A DNA stretch of 64,000 nt from Candidatus Eiseniibacteriota bacterium (GTDB taxonomy: Bacteria > Eisenbacteria > RBG-16-71-46 > CAIMUX01): NCBI GenBank assembly GCA_016712505.1, contig JADJQY010000040.1, forward strand, positions 1-64,000. The letters run 5' to 3'. Shown here piece by piece: positions 16,792 through 26,114 of this stretch. The first letter of the stretch is position 1, and each line of letters begins with the position of its first letter. Both the position numbers and the translations under genes were made by a program. Under the pieces are notes generated by a model that saw only the letters and a program-made list of their open reading frames with translations, had not been told where the DNA came from and did no database searches.

Positions 16792-18525
16792 TCAGGTGGC
16801 GCCCCGGAAGTCGAGGTTCTTGTTCCCCACCCCGGCGTAGCGCCCGTCGGCTAGCTCGATGATCGCGCCGGCGCTCGCTGCATCGATCGCCTCCTGGATG
16901 GTAGCGAAGTCGCCGGATCCGTCGGCCTTCAGGTAGTAGGTCGGGCAGGGATTCGGCGCGCAGGCGCTGGCGTCTCCAAGGTACCGCCCAAGGGAATCGG
17001 CGCAGGCCGCTTCGGTCAGAAGCTCGCAGACGCCTTCCGAGCGACAGCATGCACCCGTCGGAATCGGCGGAGGGCAGGGGTTCGGTGTGCAGACCGTATT
17101 GTCCCCCTGGTAGGTACCGCTCGCCGTCGCGCAGTCGGCCGCGCTCGCGATCAGGCACGAGCCGTCCGCCAGGCAGCAGGCCCCGGTCGGCGGAGGGCAG
17201 GGGTTCGGTGTGCAGGCCGTATTGTCCCCCTGGTAGGTGCCGCTGGCCGTCGCGCAGTCGGCCGCGCTCGCGATCACGCACGAGCCGTCCGCCAGGCAGC
17301 AGGCCCCGGTCGGCGGAGGGCAGGGGTTCGGTGTGCAGGCCGTATTGTCCCCCTGGTAGGTGCCGCTGGCTGTCGCGCAGTCGGCCGCGCTCGCGATCAC
17401 GCACGAGCCGTCCGCCAGGCAGCAGGCGCCAGTCGGCGGAGGGCACGGGTTCGGCGAACAGACAGTGTTGTCCCCCTGGTAGGTGCCGCTGGCCGTCGCG
17501 CAGTCGGCCGCGCTCGCGATCACGCACGAACCGTCCGCCAGGCAGCAGGCCCCGGTCGGGACGAAGCAGCCTTCGGAGCCACCGCCGATCGTGGCCCCGC
17601 AGAGCGAGAGGGCGGCACTGGCGGGTGAGCCGGACTGCAGGGCAAAGCTCCCGCTGGACTGAGGTGCGGCCGAGCAGAGCGAAGGGGCACAGAACAGCGG
17701 GTCGGAGAAGATCGTGTTGGCGTCGAAGGACGGCGTGCCAGGCCCACCGACACCGGCGGAGTCGAGGTCCGAGCAGATGAACTGCACGACATCCGCGACC
17801 CGAAGCTCGGCAGCGGAGCTGTCGGCGCAGTTGCCCCAGAAGATCGTTCGGGTGATCCGGAGGGTGTCGGAGGCATCGGAGTAGAGGCCTCCGCCATGGC
17901 GAAGCCCGCGATTCGCGGCGATGGTGCTGCGTTCAACCACCGGAATCGAGAACGAATCGGCGTAGATGCCGCCGCCATCCTGGGCGAGGTTGCCGACGAC
18001 TTCGAGATCACGCAGCAACGGGGACGCGGAGAAGCAAGCGAGTCCGCCCCCCTGATGCAGGGTCTCGTTTCCGGCGAGCACGCAGTTCTCGATGCGAGGC
18101 GACGAAGAGAAGAGCATGATGGCGCCGCCGGCCGTCGAGTCGGCTGGGAACCCGTTCTCGATGCGCAACCCCCGCAGCACGGTAGTCGAGTCCTGTCCGC
18201 CACTCACGACGAAGCCGCGGCCGGCCCGCTCGCAGTCGATGAGGCAGGAGTCCGGATCGTCCGCAATGGAGCGGATGGTCAGCACCTTGGTTCCGAGATC
18301 GAGCGCGCGATTCCCCACGCCGGAAAAGACGCCGGATTGAAGGAGAATCTCGCTCCCGCTGGGCACGGCGTCGATCGCGGCCTGGATCGTCGGGTAGTCG
18401 CCCGAACCGTCAGGACGAACCAGGGCCACGTCCGCGCGGGCGAGCCCGGGGATCAGGAGGGCAAGCCAGAGCAGCAGGGCGCCCGAGGCGCGGGACGGAC
18501 GTGACGAACGGACGGAGTACGACAT
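16792..18525 (-). CDS. N-terminal reading frame of the broken beta-helix/Cys-repeat protein
   Basis: This 577-residue frame is what is translatable from the start codon if the frameshift at 16802-16805 is real. ATG 18525 has GAGG nine bases upstream and gives a signal peptide (GALLLWLALLIPGLARA). A right-handed beta-helix follows with phrases such as PRIENCVLAGNETLHQGGGL, then four near-identical 41-residue repeats (TGACCLADGSCVIASAADC ... NPCPPP), a fifth diverged one, and the opening of a second beta-helix unit ending at NKNLDFRGAT. Being secreted and Cys-rich, it is presumably disulfide-stabilised and exposed outside the cytoplasm. Confidence 0.65.
   Translation of the reverse strand: MSYSVRSSRPSRASGALLLWLALLIPGLARADVALVRPDGSGDYPTIQAAIDAVPSGSEILLQSGVFSGVGNRALDLGTKVLTIRSIADDPDSCLIDCERAGRGFVVSGGQDSTTVLRGLRIENGFPADSTAGGAIMLFSSSPRIENCVLAGNETLHQGGGLACFSASPLLRDLEVVGNLAQDGGGIYADSFSIPVVERSTIAANRGLRHGGGLYSDASDTLRITRTIFWGNCADSSAAELRVADVVQFICSDLDSAGVGGPGTPSFDANTIFSDPLFCAPSLCSAAPQSSGSFALQSGSPASAALSLCGATIGGGSEGCFVPTGACCLADGSCVIASAADCATASGTYQGDNTVCSPNPCPPPTGACCLADGSCVIASAADCATASGTYQGDNTACTPNPCPPPTGACCLADGSCVIASAADCATASGTYQGDNTACTPNPCPPPTGACCLADGSCLIASAADCATASGTYQGDNTVCTPNPCPPPIPTGACCRSEGVCELLTEAACADSLGRYLGDASACAPNPCPTYYLKADGSGDFATIQEAIDAASAGAIIELADGRYAGVGNKNLDFRGAT
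17064..17555. repeat. Four tandem 123-bp repeats
   Basis: Units begin at 17064, 17187, 17310 and 17433 and are almost identical at the DNA level, unlike the diverged Cys repeats elsewhere in the window. Each encodes 41 residues with six cysteines in the pattern CC...C...C...C...C. The period is exactly in frame, so copy-number changes would leave the protein frame intact. Confidence 0.9.
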
Positions 18526-18730
18526 GTCGGTTGCCTCAGCGTTCGACCGGGTCTCCGCCTGGTAGTCGCGCAGGCGGCTCCGGAAATTGCAGGATCGAGA
18601 AGATGCGTGCCTCAATGATACGGGGCAATCCGGTGCCGAACCAGCGCGGAGTCGAATCAGGCAGAGTCGAATCGGACAGAAACCGGATTGCGCGAATTCA
18701 CCCCCAGGAAGCTGCGAATCCCCCCCGGAA

Positions 18731-20155
18731 TCACACCACCTCCGCTGCGCCCGGCGGCTCCCGATCGAGCAGCGCGCGCAGTCGGAGGAGCCCGGTCGCG
18801 AGCAGATCACGGGTGGGCGGGGAGCCGAGACAGACCCGCACCGCACGCGGCTCGAGGCCGCGTTCGACCGCGAAGGTGGCAGGAGTATTGATGGAAACAC
18901 CAAGGCGCGTGGCCTCGGAGGCGAACTGCTCGGCCCGCCAGCTTCCCGGCAGCTGCAGCCAGATATGGTAGCCGGAAGGATGCCCCTTCCACACCGCGTC
19001 GCGCAGGAGGTCGGCGGCCAGATCATGACGACGCCGGGCTTCGTCACGTCGGGCACAGAGCAGGCGATCGGCGGTCCCGTCCTCGATCCAGCGGCAGGTC
19101 AGCTCGGCGAGCAGTGGACCAGCGGAGAAGGTGGAGGCCCAGAGATTGGAGGCGAGGGTTTCACCCAGGGCGGCCGGCGCCCGCAGGAACGCGACACGAA
19201 GCCCGGGAGCCACGGTCTTGGAAAGGGTGACGAGATAGCAGCCGAGATCGGGCCGCGAAGCGAGGAGGGGGCGCATCGGTGATTCGAGCAACGGGCCGTG
19301 CACGTCGTCCTCGAGGATCAAGACCTCGTGCCGCTCGGCGATGGCGGCGATTTCGGCGCGTCGGGCCTGACTCTGCGAGACGCAGGTGGGATTCTGCAGG
19401 GTAGGCACGGTGTAGAGCACGCGCGCGGCCCCGTCCGCGCAAGCGCGCTCGAATGCGGCGGGAACGATCCCTTCCTCATCGAGCGGTAGACCGTGCAGGT
19501 TCAGGTGCAGCAGTCGTGCCGCGGCCTTGAGGCCAGGATAGGTGAGCTGTTCGGTCAGCACGGTGTCCCCCGGGCGGAGGGTGCTCGCGAGCACGATCAG
19601 GATCGCCTGCTGGGCACCGGGAAACACCAGCACCGAGTCCGGTTCGGCCTCCACGCCCAGGCGACGCAACCAGCGCGCTCCGATCACGCGGTGGTTCCGC
19701 GCCCCGCCGCGCGGCTGATACCCGGCGAGATCGGGCTCGACCTCCGCGCGGGGCAACGCTTCTTCGAGCGCATCGGCGACCTGCCGCAGGGTGCGCGAAA
19801 GCGCCTGTGAGAGCTCAGCCCCGACCGGCGCCGGGAGGTTGATCGCCAGGTCGATCGTCCCCGGCTCCGTCGTCTCCCGCACCCGGAGCCCGAACGGGTC
19901 CGGCGCCGGGCTGACGTGGCGCACGAAGGTCCCGCGGCCCACCTCGCCCTGCACCAGCCCCCGGCGTTCGGCCTCACCGTAGGCCCGCGTCACGGTCCCG
20001 ATGGTCAGTCCCAGGGCTCGCGCCAGGTCGCGATGAGTCGGGAGGCGATCTCCAGGGGCCAGGCGCCCTTCCGCGAGATCTCTGGCCAGGGCATCGGCAA
20101 TCGCGCGATAGCGCGGACCGCCGAAGTCGCGGACCTCTGGTCTCCAAGTTGTCAT
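18731..20155 (-). CDS. MocR/PdxR-type GntR-family regulator with aminotransferase-like domain
   Basis: 474 residues from ATG 20155; a much longer upstream frame exists but only this part is coherent. The N-terminal winged helix-turn-helix is GntR-like (DALARDLAEGRLAPGDRLPT, then TVTRAYGEAERRGLVQGEVG). The C-terminal 350 residues have a fold-type I aminotransferase-like domain with a PLP site: YTVPTLQNPTC, ILEDDVHGPL and the lysine in LVTLSKTVAPGLRVAF. Such regulators sense PLP or an amino-acid-related ligand. It is divergent from the PhzF-family gene with ATTGTCT-type repeats between them, so it probably controls that gene and itself. Confidence 0.9.
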   Translation of the reverse strand: MTTWRPEVRDFGGPRYRAIADALARDLAEGRLAPGDRLPTHRDLARALGLTIGTVTRAYGEAERRGLVQGEVGRGTFVRHVSPAPDPFGLRVRETTEPGTIDLAINLPAPVGAELSQALSRTLRQVADALEEALPRAEVEPDLAGYQPRGGARNHRVIGARWLRRLGVEAEPDSVLVFPGAQQAILIVLASTLRPGDTVLTEQLTYPGLKAAARLLHLNLHGLPLDEEGIVPAAFERACADGAARVLYTVPTLQNPTCVSQSQARRAEIAAIAERHEVLILEDDVHGPLLESPMRPLLASRPDLGCYLVTLSKTVAPGLRVAFLRAPAALGETLASNLWASTFSAGPLLAELTCRWIEDGTADRLLCARRDEARRRHDLAADLLRDAVWKGHPSGYHIWLQLPGSWRAEQFASEATRLGVSINTPATFAVERGLEPRAVRVCLGSPPTRDLLATGLLRLRALLDREPPGAAEVV

Positions 20156-20157
20156 GG

Positions 20158-20216
20158 AGACAATATAGACAATTGACACATTCGCGACAAGAACGGAACA
20201 TCGTGACCGAGACAAT
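20158..20216. promoter_or_regulatory. Candidate MocR operator: repeated AGACAAT sites
   Basis: AGACAAT occurs at 20158-20164, 20167-20173 and 20210-20216, all in the same orientation; the first two are 9 bp apart. An inverted element TTGTC-N5-GACAA overlaps the regulator start codon. Direct repeats in the divergent intergenic region are typical of MocR operators. Confidence 0.5.
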
Positions 20217-20237
20217 TCAGACGCAGGGGGAAGTTCG

Positions 20238-21037
20238 GTGAGCAATGTTCTGATCTTCACCGTCGATTCCTTTACATCTGTGCCGTTCGCGGGCAATCCC
20301 GCCGGCGTCTGTCTCCCGGACACCCCAAAGGAGACGGGCTGGATGCAGAAGGTGGCGGCCGAGATGAACCTCTCGGAGACCGCGTTCCTCTGGCCCCGCG
20401 GTGCGGAGTACGAACTCCGCTGGTTCACGCCGAAGGTCGAGGTCGATCTCTGCGGCCGCGCCACGCTGGCCAGCGCCCACGTTCTCTGGCAGTGCGGACG
20501 CGCCGGGGGAGACGCGATCGCGTTCCATACCCGAAGTGGGTGCTGACCGCCGCGCGACGGACCGATGCGATCGAACTCGACTTCCCGGCACTCGAGCGGC
20601 GGAAGGCAGATCCTCCGGTCGGACTGCTGGGAGCACTGGGTCTGTCGCGGGCTCTGTTCGTGGGGGCCAACCAACACGACTATCTGGTGGAGGTGGAGTC
20701 GGCCGAGACCGTGCGGGCACTTCAGCCCGACTTCGCTCGTCTGCGCGAAGTGACCGGCGCGGTTCGCGGGGTGATCGTCACCGCCCGGAGCGACGAGCAG
20801 AGACGGGACATCATCTCCCGCTTCTTCGCCCCCGGAGCCGGGATCGACGAGGATCCGGTGACCGGTTCGGCCCACTGTGCGCTCGCTCCCTACTGGGCAC
20901 CGAAGCTGGGCAAGAACGAGATCCGCGCCTATCAGGCCTCGGAGCGGGGCGGCGAGCTTCTGGTCACTCTGCGTGGTGATCGGGTCACCCTGCTGGGCAA
21001 GGCAGCGACGATCCTGCAGGGCACGCTCGTGGTCTGA
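20238..21037 (+). pseudogene. PhzF-family isomerase, split by one frameshift
   Basis: A PhzF/YddE-like protein whose frame breaks at the GGG run 20538-20540; one added G joins the halves into about 266 residues, a normal family length. Part 1 from GTG 20238 (GGGGGAAG upstream) has GNPAGVCL and the catalytic-region Glu in MNLSETAFL, then DLCGRATLASAHVL. Part 2 has DEDPVTGSAHCALAPYW, the second family signature. These enzymes isomerise or epimerise small amino-acid-like substrates without cofactor. Both halves keep all signature motifs, so the break is either recent or an assembly error. The gene is divergent from the MocR-type regulator. Confidence 0.8.
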
Positions 21038-21062
21038 GGGGTCGTTCGGCCTTCCGCCCCTC
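21036..21062 (+). terminator. Possible terminator after the PhzF gene
   Basis: GAGGGG (21036-21041) can pair with CCCCTC (21057-21062), starting on the stop codon. There is no T tract, so support is weak. Confidence 0.3.
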
Positions 21063-21223
21063 TGCGCGGGACGCAACCGTGGACCGCGGCCGCAGCGCAA
21101 ATCGGAGGCGCAAATCGGAGGATCGACTCCCTCCGGTCGGCCCGTTAGACTTCCCCCCTTGTGAATCCCGCGCCTGTCGCAGGACCTCTCGATCGACCCG
21201 TTGCCCGCCATGGGGGAGTCCGC

Positions 21224-24200
21224 ATGTTTCTTCCACCGCCGGTTCGCCTGCTCGTTGCGCAGACGGTCGTTGTCATCGGCCTCGCCGCCGCCGCGGTCGC
21301 GGAGGCGCAGGCAGAGACACCCCGCGTTCACGCCCTCACCGGGGCCCGGGTGGTGATCGGGCCGGGAGAGGTACTCCCGCGCGGCACGGTCGTGATCCGC
21401 GATGGGGTGATCGAAGCGGTCGGCGCCGACATCGCGATCCCGGCCGACGCCCGGGTCTGGAATGCGGAGAGTCTCGTCGTCTATCCGGGGCTGATCGATC
21501 CGTACGTTCGCCGCTCGAAGCTGTTCGGCCAGACTCCCCCGCCGGCCGGCAGCGACGAGGATTTCGATCCGGTTGCGACGCCGGCGACCGGGGCGACCCA
21601 TCCGAACCGCCGCGTCCACCCACAGTTCACCCTCTCGGATCGCCTCGACTTTCGGGCCGACCTCTGGACGCCGTACCACGCTCTGGGAATCACCACGGCC
21701 TTCGTCGTCCCCGATTCCGGCATCTTCCGCGGCGAAGGAGCGATCCTCAACCTGCGTCCGGGCCGCACCTCCGAGATCGTGGTCGGGGAGGCGCCATTCC
21801 AGTGCCTGGGCTATGACACCGGCGGCCCGCGCGACGGCTATCCGCGTTCCCTCATGGGGGTGGTAGCCCTGATGCGCCAGACCTTTCTCGACGCCCGGCA
21901 CGACCGCGAGGCCCGTGCGGTCTATGCGGCCTATCCCGATGGGCAGGAGCGTCCGCTCGCGGATGCCGCGCTCCAGGCGCTCGAACCGGTGATCGCGGGA
22001 CGCGCGCCGGTGGTGTTCGAAACAACCGATGTGCTCTCACTCCACCGATCCTGGCGGATCGCTCAGGAGTTCGGTCTGCGCGCGGTGCTCCGCGGGAGCG
22101 GCGACGAGTACAAGCGGATCCCGCTGGTTCAATCGGCGAACGCCGCCCTGATCCTGCCGGTGGCGTTTCCGGATCCTCCGGCCATGGAAACGGACGACGA
22201 TAGCCGTGATGTGACCTTGCAGTCGTTGCGTGCCTGGGATCATGCCCCGTCCAATCCGGCAAGACTCGAGCAGGCCGGGGTCAGCTTCGCTCTCACCACC
22301 GATCTGCTCGCCGATCCGTCGCTCTTCTGGAGCAAGATCCGGGTGGCGATGGCGCGCGGTCTGCGCGAGGAGACGGTGCTGCGTGCGCTGACCGTCGAGC
22401 CGGCGCGCATCCTCGGGCTCTCCGACCGCCTGGGCACGATCGAGGCGGGCAAGATCGCCAATCTGGTGGTGGCCGACGGCAAGCTGTTCGCGCGGGACAC
22501 GCGGGTGCGGCAGATCTGGGTGGACGGCAACCCGAGCACACTCGAGGTGAAGGCCTCCGACGACGCGCGCGGGCTCTGGCAGATCGAGCGACTCGGCGCC
22601 CCCGAGACGAGCGACGATCGCCCGGCCTGGCTCTGGATCCGCGGCGCAGCCGACTCGCTCACCGCCACGCTTTCACCCGGCGCGGCATCGCTCGCGGGAC
22701 GACTGATCGCCGACTCGGTGCGGGCCGGACATGACACCCTCTGGGTCCGCTGGCCGGGCAACCCACCGGTCAAGCCGCAGGTGCTCGAACTCCGGGCCGG
22801 CCTCGCGGGAGAGAAGCAGGGCACCTGGCTGAACGAGCGCGGCGAGCCGGTCCGGGTCCGCGCGGTGCGACGTCAGGGACCTCCGGCGGGCAAGGAGCCG
22901 GAGACGCTGCCGGAACCCGAAACTCCACTCGCGGTAGTGCCGGGACCAAACGCCACCCCGCGCACCGCGCTGATCACGAATGCAACCCTCTGGACCTGCG
23001 GCCCGCAGGGGATCGTCCAGAACGGGGACCTCCTGGTCCAGAACGGCAAGATCGTCGCCGTCGGTCCGGGGCTCAAGCCCGCAGGGGACGTGTTGACGGT
23101 CGACGCCACCGGGCTGTCGGTCACCCCGGGAATCATGGACTGCCATTCCCACACGGCCGGGGTCGGGGACATCAACGAAGGCACGCTCTCCTCCTCGGCC
23201 ATGGTCCGTCTGGGGGACATCGTGAACAGCGAGTCGAGAACGATCTACGAGCAACTCGCGGGAGGGGTGACCGCGGTCAACATGCTGCACGGCTCGGCCA
23301 ACTGCATGGGTGGCCAGAGCCAGGTGCTCAAGCTGCGCTGGGGTGCCGACCCGGAGGCGATGAAGTGGACCGCGGCACGCCCCGGGATCAAGTTTGCCCT
23401 GGGCGAGAACGTGACCCAGAAGAGCTGGGGCGACCGCTACGTCCGGCGCTATCCGAAGACCCGCATGGGAGTCGAGCAATTCGATCTCGAGCGCTTCAGC
23501 CTGGCGCGGGACTACGAACTGGAGCGGCGGGAGTACGACGCGCTCCCGGTCGTCGCGCGGAACCGGACCATCCCCCCGCGTCGCGATCTCGAACTCGATT
23601 GCCTGGCCGAGATCCTGCGCGGCGAGCGTGACATCCACTGTCACTCCTACCGACAAGATGAAATCCTGATGCTGATGCGCCTGGCGGAGCGGCTCGGCTT
23701 CCGGATCGCCGTGTTCCAGCACATCCTCGAGGGATACAAGGTCGCGGACGAAATGGCCCGGCATGGCGTCGGCGCCTCCGCCTTCAGCGACTGGTGGACC
23801 TTCAAGCCCGAGGTGTACGACGCGATTCCCTACGCGGGCTCGATCCTTCACCATCATGGCGTCAACGTGACCTACAACTCCGACAGCTCGGAGCTGGCCC
23901 GCCGCCTCAATCTCGAGGCGAGCAAGGCGGTGAAGTACGGCGCCGTCCCCGAGATCGAGGCGTTGAAGTTCGTCACCACCAACGTGGCGAAGCAGCTCGG
24001 GGTCGATCGGATCGCCGGCACGCTCGAGCCGGGCAAGGACGCCGACTTCGCCATATGGAATGGGTCACCGCTCTCGACCGGCAGCATCTGCCTTCAAACC
24101 TGGATCGACGGGAAGCGGTACTTCGATCGCAAGACCGATCTGGACCAACGCCCCCGCCTCGCCGAGGAACGCCGAACGCTGATCGAGAAGGCGCGCCGCT

Positions 24201-24316
24201 GGAACGCCGGAGCATCCGGTGACGGACCCCGGCAGGGACCGCCGCAGAAGCAGAGCTACGAGATCGGCGACGGCCTCGCCCACTGCATGCCGCATGAGCA
24301 CGAGGAGGTGAACTGA
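21224..24316 (+). CDS. Secreted two-domain amidohydrolase
   Basis: 1030 residues from ATG 21224 (GGGGGAG upstream), giving signal peptide PVRLLVAQTVVVIGLAAAAVAEAQA. Two metallo-dependent amidohydrolase domains are fused. The N-terminal one (to about residue 440) has the family framing (VYPGLIDPYV, LGLSDRLGTIEAGKIANLVV) but lacks the HxH metal motif after PGLID. The C-terminal one has VTPGIMDCHSHT with HxH, DIHCHSYRQDEIL, and AKQLGVDRIAGTLEPGKDAD, so it may be active. The family includes imidazolonepropionase-like and dipeptidase-type hydrolases; the substrate cannot be read here. It overlaps the next amidohydrolase gene (TGATG), so the two are co-translated. Confidence 0.85.
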   Translation: MFLPPPVRLLVAQTVVVIGLAAAAVAEAQAETPRVHALTGARVVIGPGEVLPRGTVVIRDGVIEAVGADIAIPADARVWNAESLVVYPGLIDPYVRRSKLFGQTPPPAGSDEDFDPVATPATGATHPNRRVHPQFTLSDRLDFRADLWTPYHALGITTAFVVPDSGIFRGEGAILNLRPGRTSEIVVGEAPFQCLGYDTGGPRDGYPRSLMGVVALMRQTFLDARHDREARAVYAAYPDGQERPLADAALQALEPVIAGRAPVVFETTDVLSLHRSWRIAQEFGLRAVLRGSGDEYKRIPLVQSANAALILPVAFPDPPAMETDDDSRDVTLQSLRAWDHAPSNPARLEQAGVSFALTTDLLADPSLFWSKIRVAMARGLREETVLRALTVEPARILGLSDRLGTIEAGKIANLVVADGKLFARDTRVRQIWVDGNPSTLEVKASDDARGLWQIERLGAPETSDDRPAWLWIRGAADSLTATLSPGAASLAGRLIADSVRAGHDTLWVRWPGNPPVKPQVLELRAGLAGEKQGTWLNERGEPVRVRAVRRQGPPAGKEPETLPEPETPLAVVPGPNATPRTALITNATLWTCGPQGIVQNGDLLVQNGKIVAVGPGLKPAGDVLTVDATGLSVTPGIMDCHSHTAGVGDINEGTLSSSAMVRLGDIVNSESRTIYEQLAGGVTAVNMLHGSANCMGGQSQVLKLRWGADPEAMKWTAARPGIKFALGENVTQKSWGDRYVRRYPKTRMGVEQFDLERFSLARDYELERREYDALPVVARNRTIPPRRDLELDCLAEILRGERDIHCHSYRQDEILMLMRLAERLGFRIAVFQHILEGYKVADEMARHGVGASAFSDWWTFKPEVYDAIPYAGSILHHHGVNVTYNSDSSELARRLNLEASKAVKYGAVPEIEALKFVTTNVAKQLGVDRIAGTLEPGKDADFAIWNGSPLSTGSICLQTWIDGKRYFDRKTDLDQRPRLAEERRTLIEKARRWNAGASGDGPRQGPPQKQSYEIGDGLAHCMPHEHEEVN

Positions 24317-25629
24317 TGCGCGCTGCCACCCTCGCGGGCGCCGGGGCGCTCGGATTGATCCTGGTCAGTCAGGCCGCGGCCATCACCCCGATACCGCCGA
24401 AGCCGCAAGCCCGTCCCCTGGCCATCGTCGGAGGGACGGTCTTTCCCGTGACGGGTCCACCGATCGAGAACGGCACGGTGGTGATCGAGAACGGCCGGAT
24501 CTCCGCGGTGACCGGGCGCATGTCGGTCCCCGCGGACGCCGAGGTGGTTGACGCGAAGGGGCTCTCGGTCTATCCCGGATTCGTCTCGGCCCACACCGTG
24601 TTGGGGATGACCGAGGTCGGCTCGGTCCGCCAGTCGAACGACTACGAGGAGGTCGGTGCGCTCAATCCAAATGCGCGCGCCATGGTGGTGTTGAACCCGG
24701 ATTCGGAGTTGCTCCCGGTGGCCCGGGCCAACGGGGTCCTGACCGCGCTCGCCGTGCCGCGCGGCGGCCGTCTCTCCGGGCTCTCCGCCCTCTTTCATCT
24801 CGATGGCTGGACCTTCGAGGAGATGACCATCCTCTCTCCCGCCGCACTCCACCTGCAGTGGCCCGCCATGGGAGTCAATCGCGCCCCGGAGGCCAAGCCG
24901 CCGGTCGAGGAGCAGCTCGCCGGACGCGCACGCACCTTGGCCGAACTCGATCAGCTCTTCGCCGACGCCCGCGCCTACTGGACCGCGCGCGACGCCGCGA
25001 CGGGCGGCGCCCCACGGGTCGAGTTCGATCCCCGCTGGGATGCAATGGGACCAGTGCTCGCCGGCAAGACTCCCGTGGTGGTCCACGCGAGTGATCTGCG
25101 GCAGATTCGGGCGGCGCTCGACTGGGCTGATCGTCAACGGGTCCGCCTGATCATCGCCGGTGGATACGACGCACCCGAGGCCGCGGCGGAGCTCAAAGCC
25201 CGCGAAGTGCCGGTGATCACCCAGGGGCTGCTCGCCCAGCCGCTGCGCGATTGGGAGCCGTACGATCACGCCTACACGCTGCCGGCCCGGCTCCTCGCCC
25301 AGGAGGTCACGTTCTGCATCTCCACCGGTGGCGAGGCGGCGAACGAACGTAACCTGCCCTACCACGCTGCCATGGCCTGGAGCTACGGTCTCCCGCATGA
25401 CGAGGCGATGAAGGCGATCACGCTCTACCCCGCGCAGATCCTGGGCGTGGGCGATCGGCTCGGCTCCCTCGAGGTGGGCAAGGAGGGCACCGTCTGTCTC
25501 TGGGATGGTGACCCACTCGACATCCGGAGTCACGTCACCCGCGCGTTCATCGAAGGGCGTGAGATCGACCTCGAGACTCGGCACACCCGCTTCTACGCCA
25601 AGTACAAGGACCGCGAGGTGGCGCGATGA
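24316..25629 (+). CDS. Secreted amidohydrolase-like protein, metal motif degenerate
   Basis: 437 residues, with ATG 24316 sharing its A with the TGA of the preceding gene. Signal peptide MRAATLAGAGALGLILVSQAAA. It has the amidohydrolase beta-sandwich opening (AIVGGTVFPVTGPPIENGTV), the region after the barrel entry (VYPGFVSAHTVLGM) and the closing LGVGDRLGSLEVGKEGTVCLWDGDPLD. The usual HxH is replaced by SAHT, like the degenerate N-terminal half of its neighbour. Both may therefore be non-catalytic partners of the one domain with a full metal site. Family assignment is firm; activity is doubtful. Confidence 0.8.
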   Translation: MRAATLAGAGALGLILVSQAAAITPIPPKPQARPLAIVGGTVFPVTGPPIENGTVVIENGRISAVTGRMSVPADAEVVDAKGLSVYPGFVSAHTVLGMTEVGSVRQSNDYEEVGALNPNARAMVVLNPDSELLPVARANGVLTALAVPRGGRLSGLSALFHLDGWTFEEMTILSPAALHLQWPAMGVNRAPEAKPPVEEQLAGRARTLAELDQLFADARAYWTARDAATGGAPRVEFDPRWDAMGPVLAGKTPVVVHASDLRQIRAALDWADRQRVRLIIAGGYDAPEAAAELKAREVPVITQGLLAQPLRDWEPYDHAYTLPARLLAQEVTFCISTGGEAANERNLPYHAAMAWSYGLPHDEAMKAITLYPAQILGVGDRLGSLEVGKEGTVCLWDGDPLDIRSHVTRAFIEGREIDLETRHTRFYAKYKDREVAR

Positions 25630-25643
25630 GGTAACGTCCCGAG

Positions 25644-26114
25644 ATGAGCAACCTGCCAATCCTGCCCTTCGTCTTTCTCGGGCTGCTTCTTCTCCCGTTC
25701 CGGGTGTCACCCCACCGTCTGCGCTGGCTGGCCTTCGGTCTGTGGGCCCTCGGCGGCCTACTCCTCACCTGGCGTGGCGTGGAACGGCTGTACGCCGCGC
25801 GCTCGGCCATGGCGCCGGTTCCCCTCGCTTCCGTAGCGATCGGCGCTTTGCTGATCGGATTCCTGAAGGGACGCTTCGTCCTCTCCCGGACCTCGGCCCG
25901 CAACCTTGACCGCCTCGCGCGCGCTTCCGGATCGCTCCGCCCGATCGAGGTCTACCCCCCGCGGAGTTGGGGGTTGATCGCGCTCTTCATGCTGCTCGGA
26001 CTTTCCCTCTCGTGGCTGCACACCCCGCTGCCCGTCCGGGCCGCGGTGAGCCTGGCGGTCGGAGTAGCGCTACTCGGGTCCAGCGTGGCCTATCTCCGCC
26101 GGGGAGCACCGTAG
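25644..26114 (+). CDS. Small integral membrane protein of unknown function
   Basis: 156 residues with four or five hydrophobic segments (LPILPFVFLGLLLLPF; LAFGLWALGGLLLTW; VPLASVAIGALLIGF; WGLIALFMLLGLSLSW; AAVSLAVGVALLG) and short basic loops. It begins 14 bp after the amidohydrolase stop in the same direction, so it is probably in that operon. I recognise no family. The short length and lack of polar residues inside the helices argue against a transporter on its own. Confidence 0.65.
   Translation: MSNLPILPFVFLGLLLLPFRVSPHRLRWLAFGLWALGGLLLTWRGVERLYAARSAMAPVPLASVAIGALLIGFLKGRFVLSRTSARNLDRLARASGSLRPIEVYPPRSWGLIALFMLLGLSLSWLHTPLPVRAAVSLAVGVALLGSSVAYLRRGAP

Larger units (their letters stand above)
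14073..18525 (-). pseudogene. Beta-helix/Cys-repeat surface protein interrupted by four apparent frameshifts
   Basis: One protein is spread over successive frames; repairing four sites restores it: a C run at 16802-16805, an A run at 16196-16199, a C run at 15856-15858 and a one-base change near 14395. The first three behave as single missing bases. Architecture of the repaired protein: signal peptide; beta-helix unit 1 (DGSGDYPTIQAAIDAV); five six-Cys repeats; beta-helix unit 2 (DGSGDFATIQEAIDAA); two or three Cys repeats; beta-helix unit 3 (DGSGDYATIQDALDAC); a Cys repeat; a domain of about 170 residues shared with 39585-41126; and a FlgD-like tail (ELGIYGVDGRRVRLLD ... PAGVYWVRLTT). It may be a real pseudogene or an intact gene hit by homopolymer assembly errors. 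Confidence 0.7.

Noticed and set aside
17064..17555. Regular 123-bp repeats considered as a CRISPR array
   Set aside because: The whole unit is repeated with no unique spacers, and it translates to in-frame 41-residue Cys repeats.
20156..21901. N-terminal extension of the MocR-type regulator frame to 21901
   Set aside because: It runs antisense through the PhzF gene and amidohydrolase N-terminus with no domain content; the ATG at 20155 starts a normal-length MocR protein.
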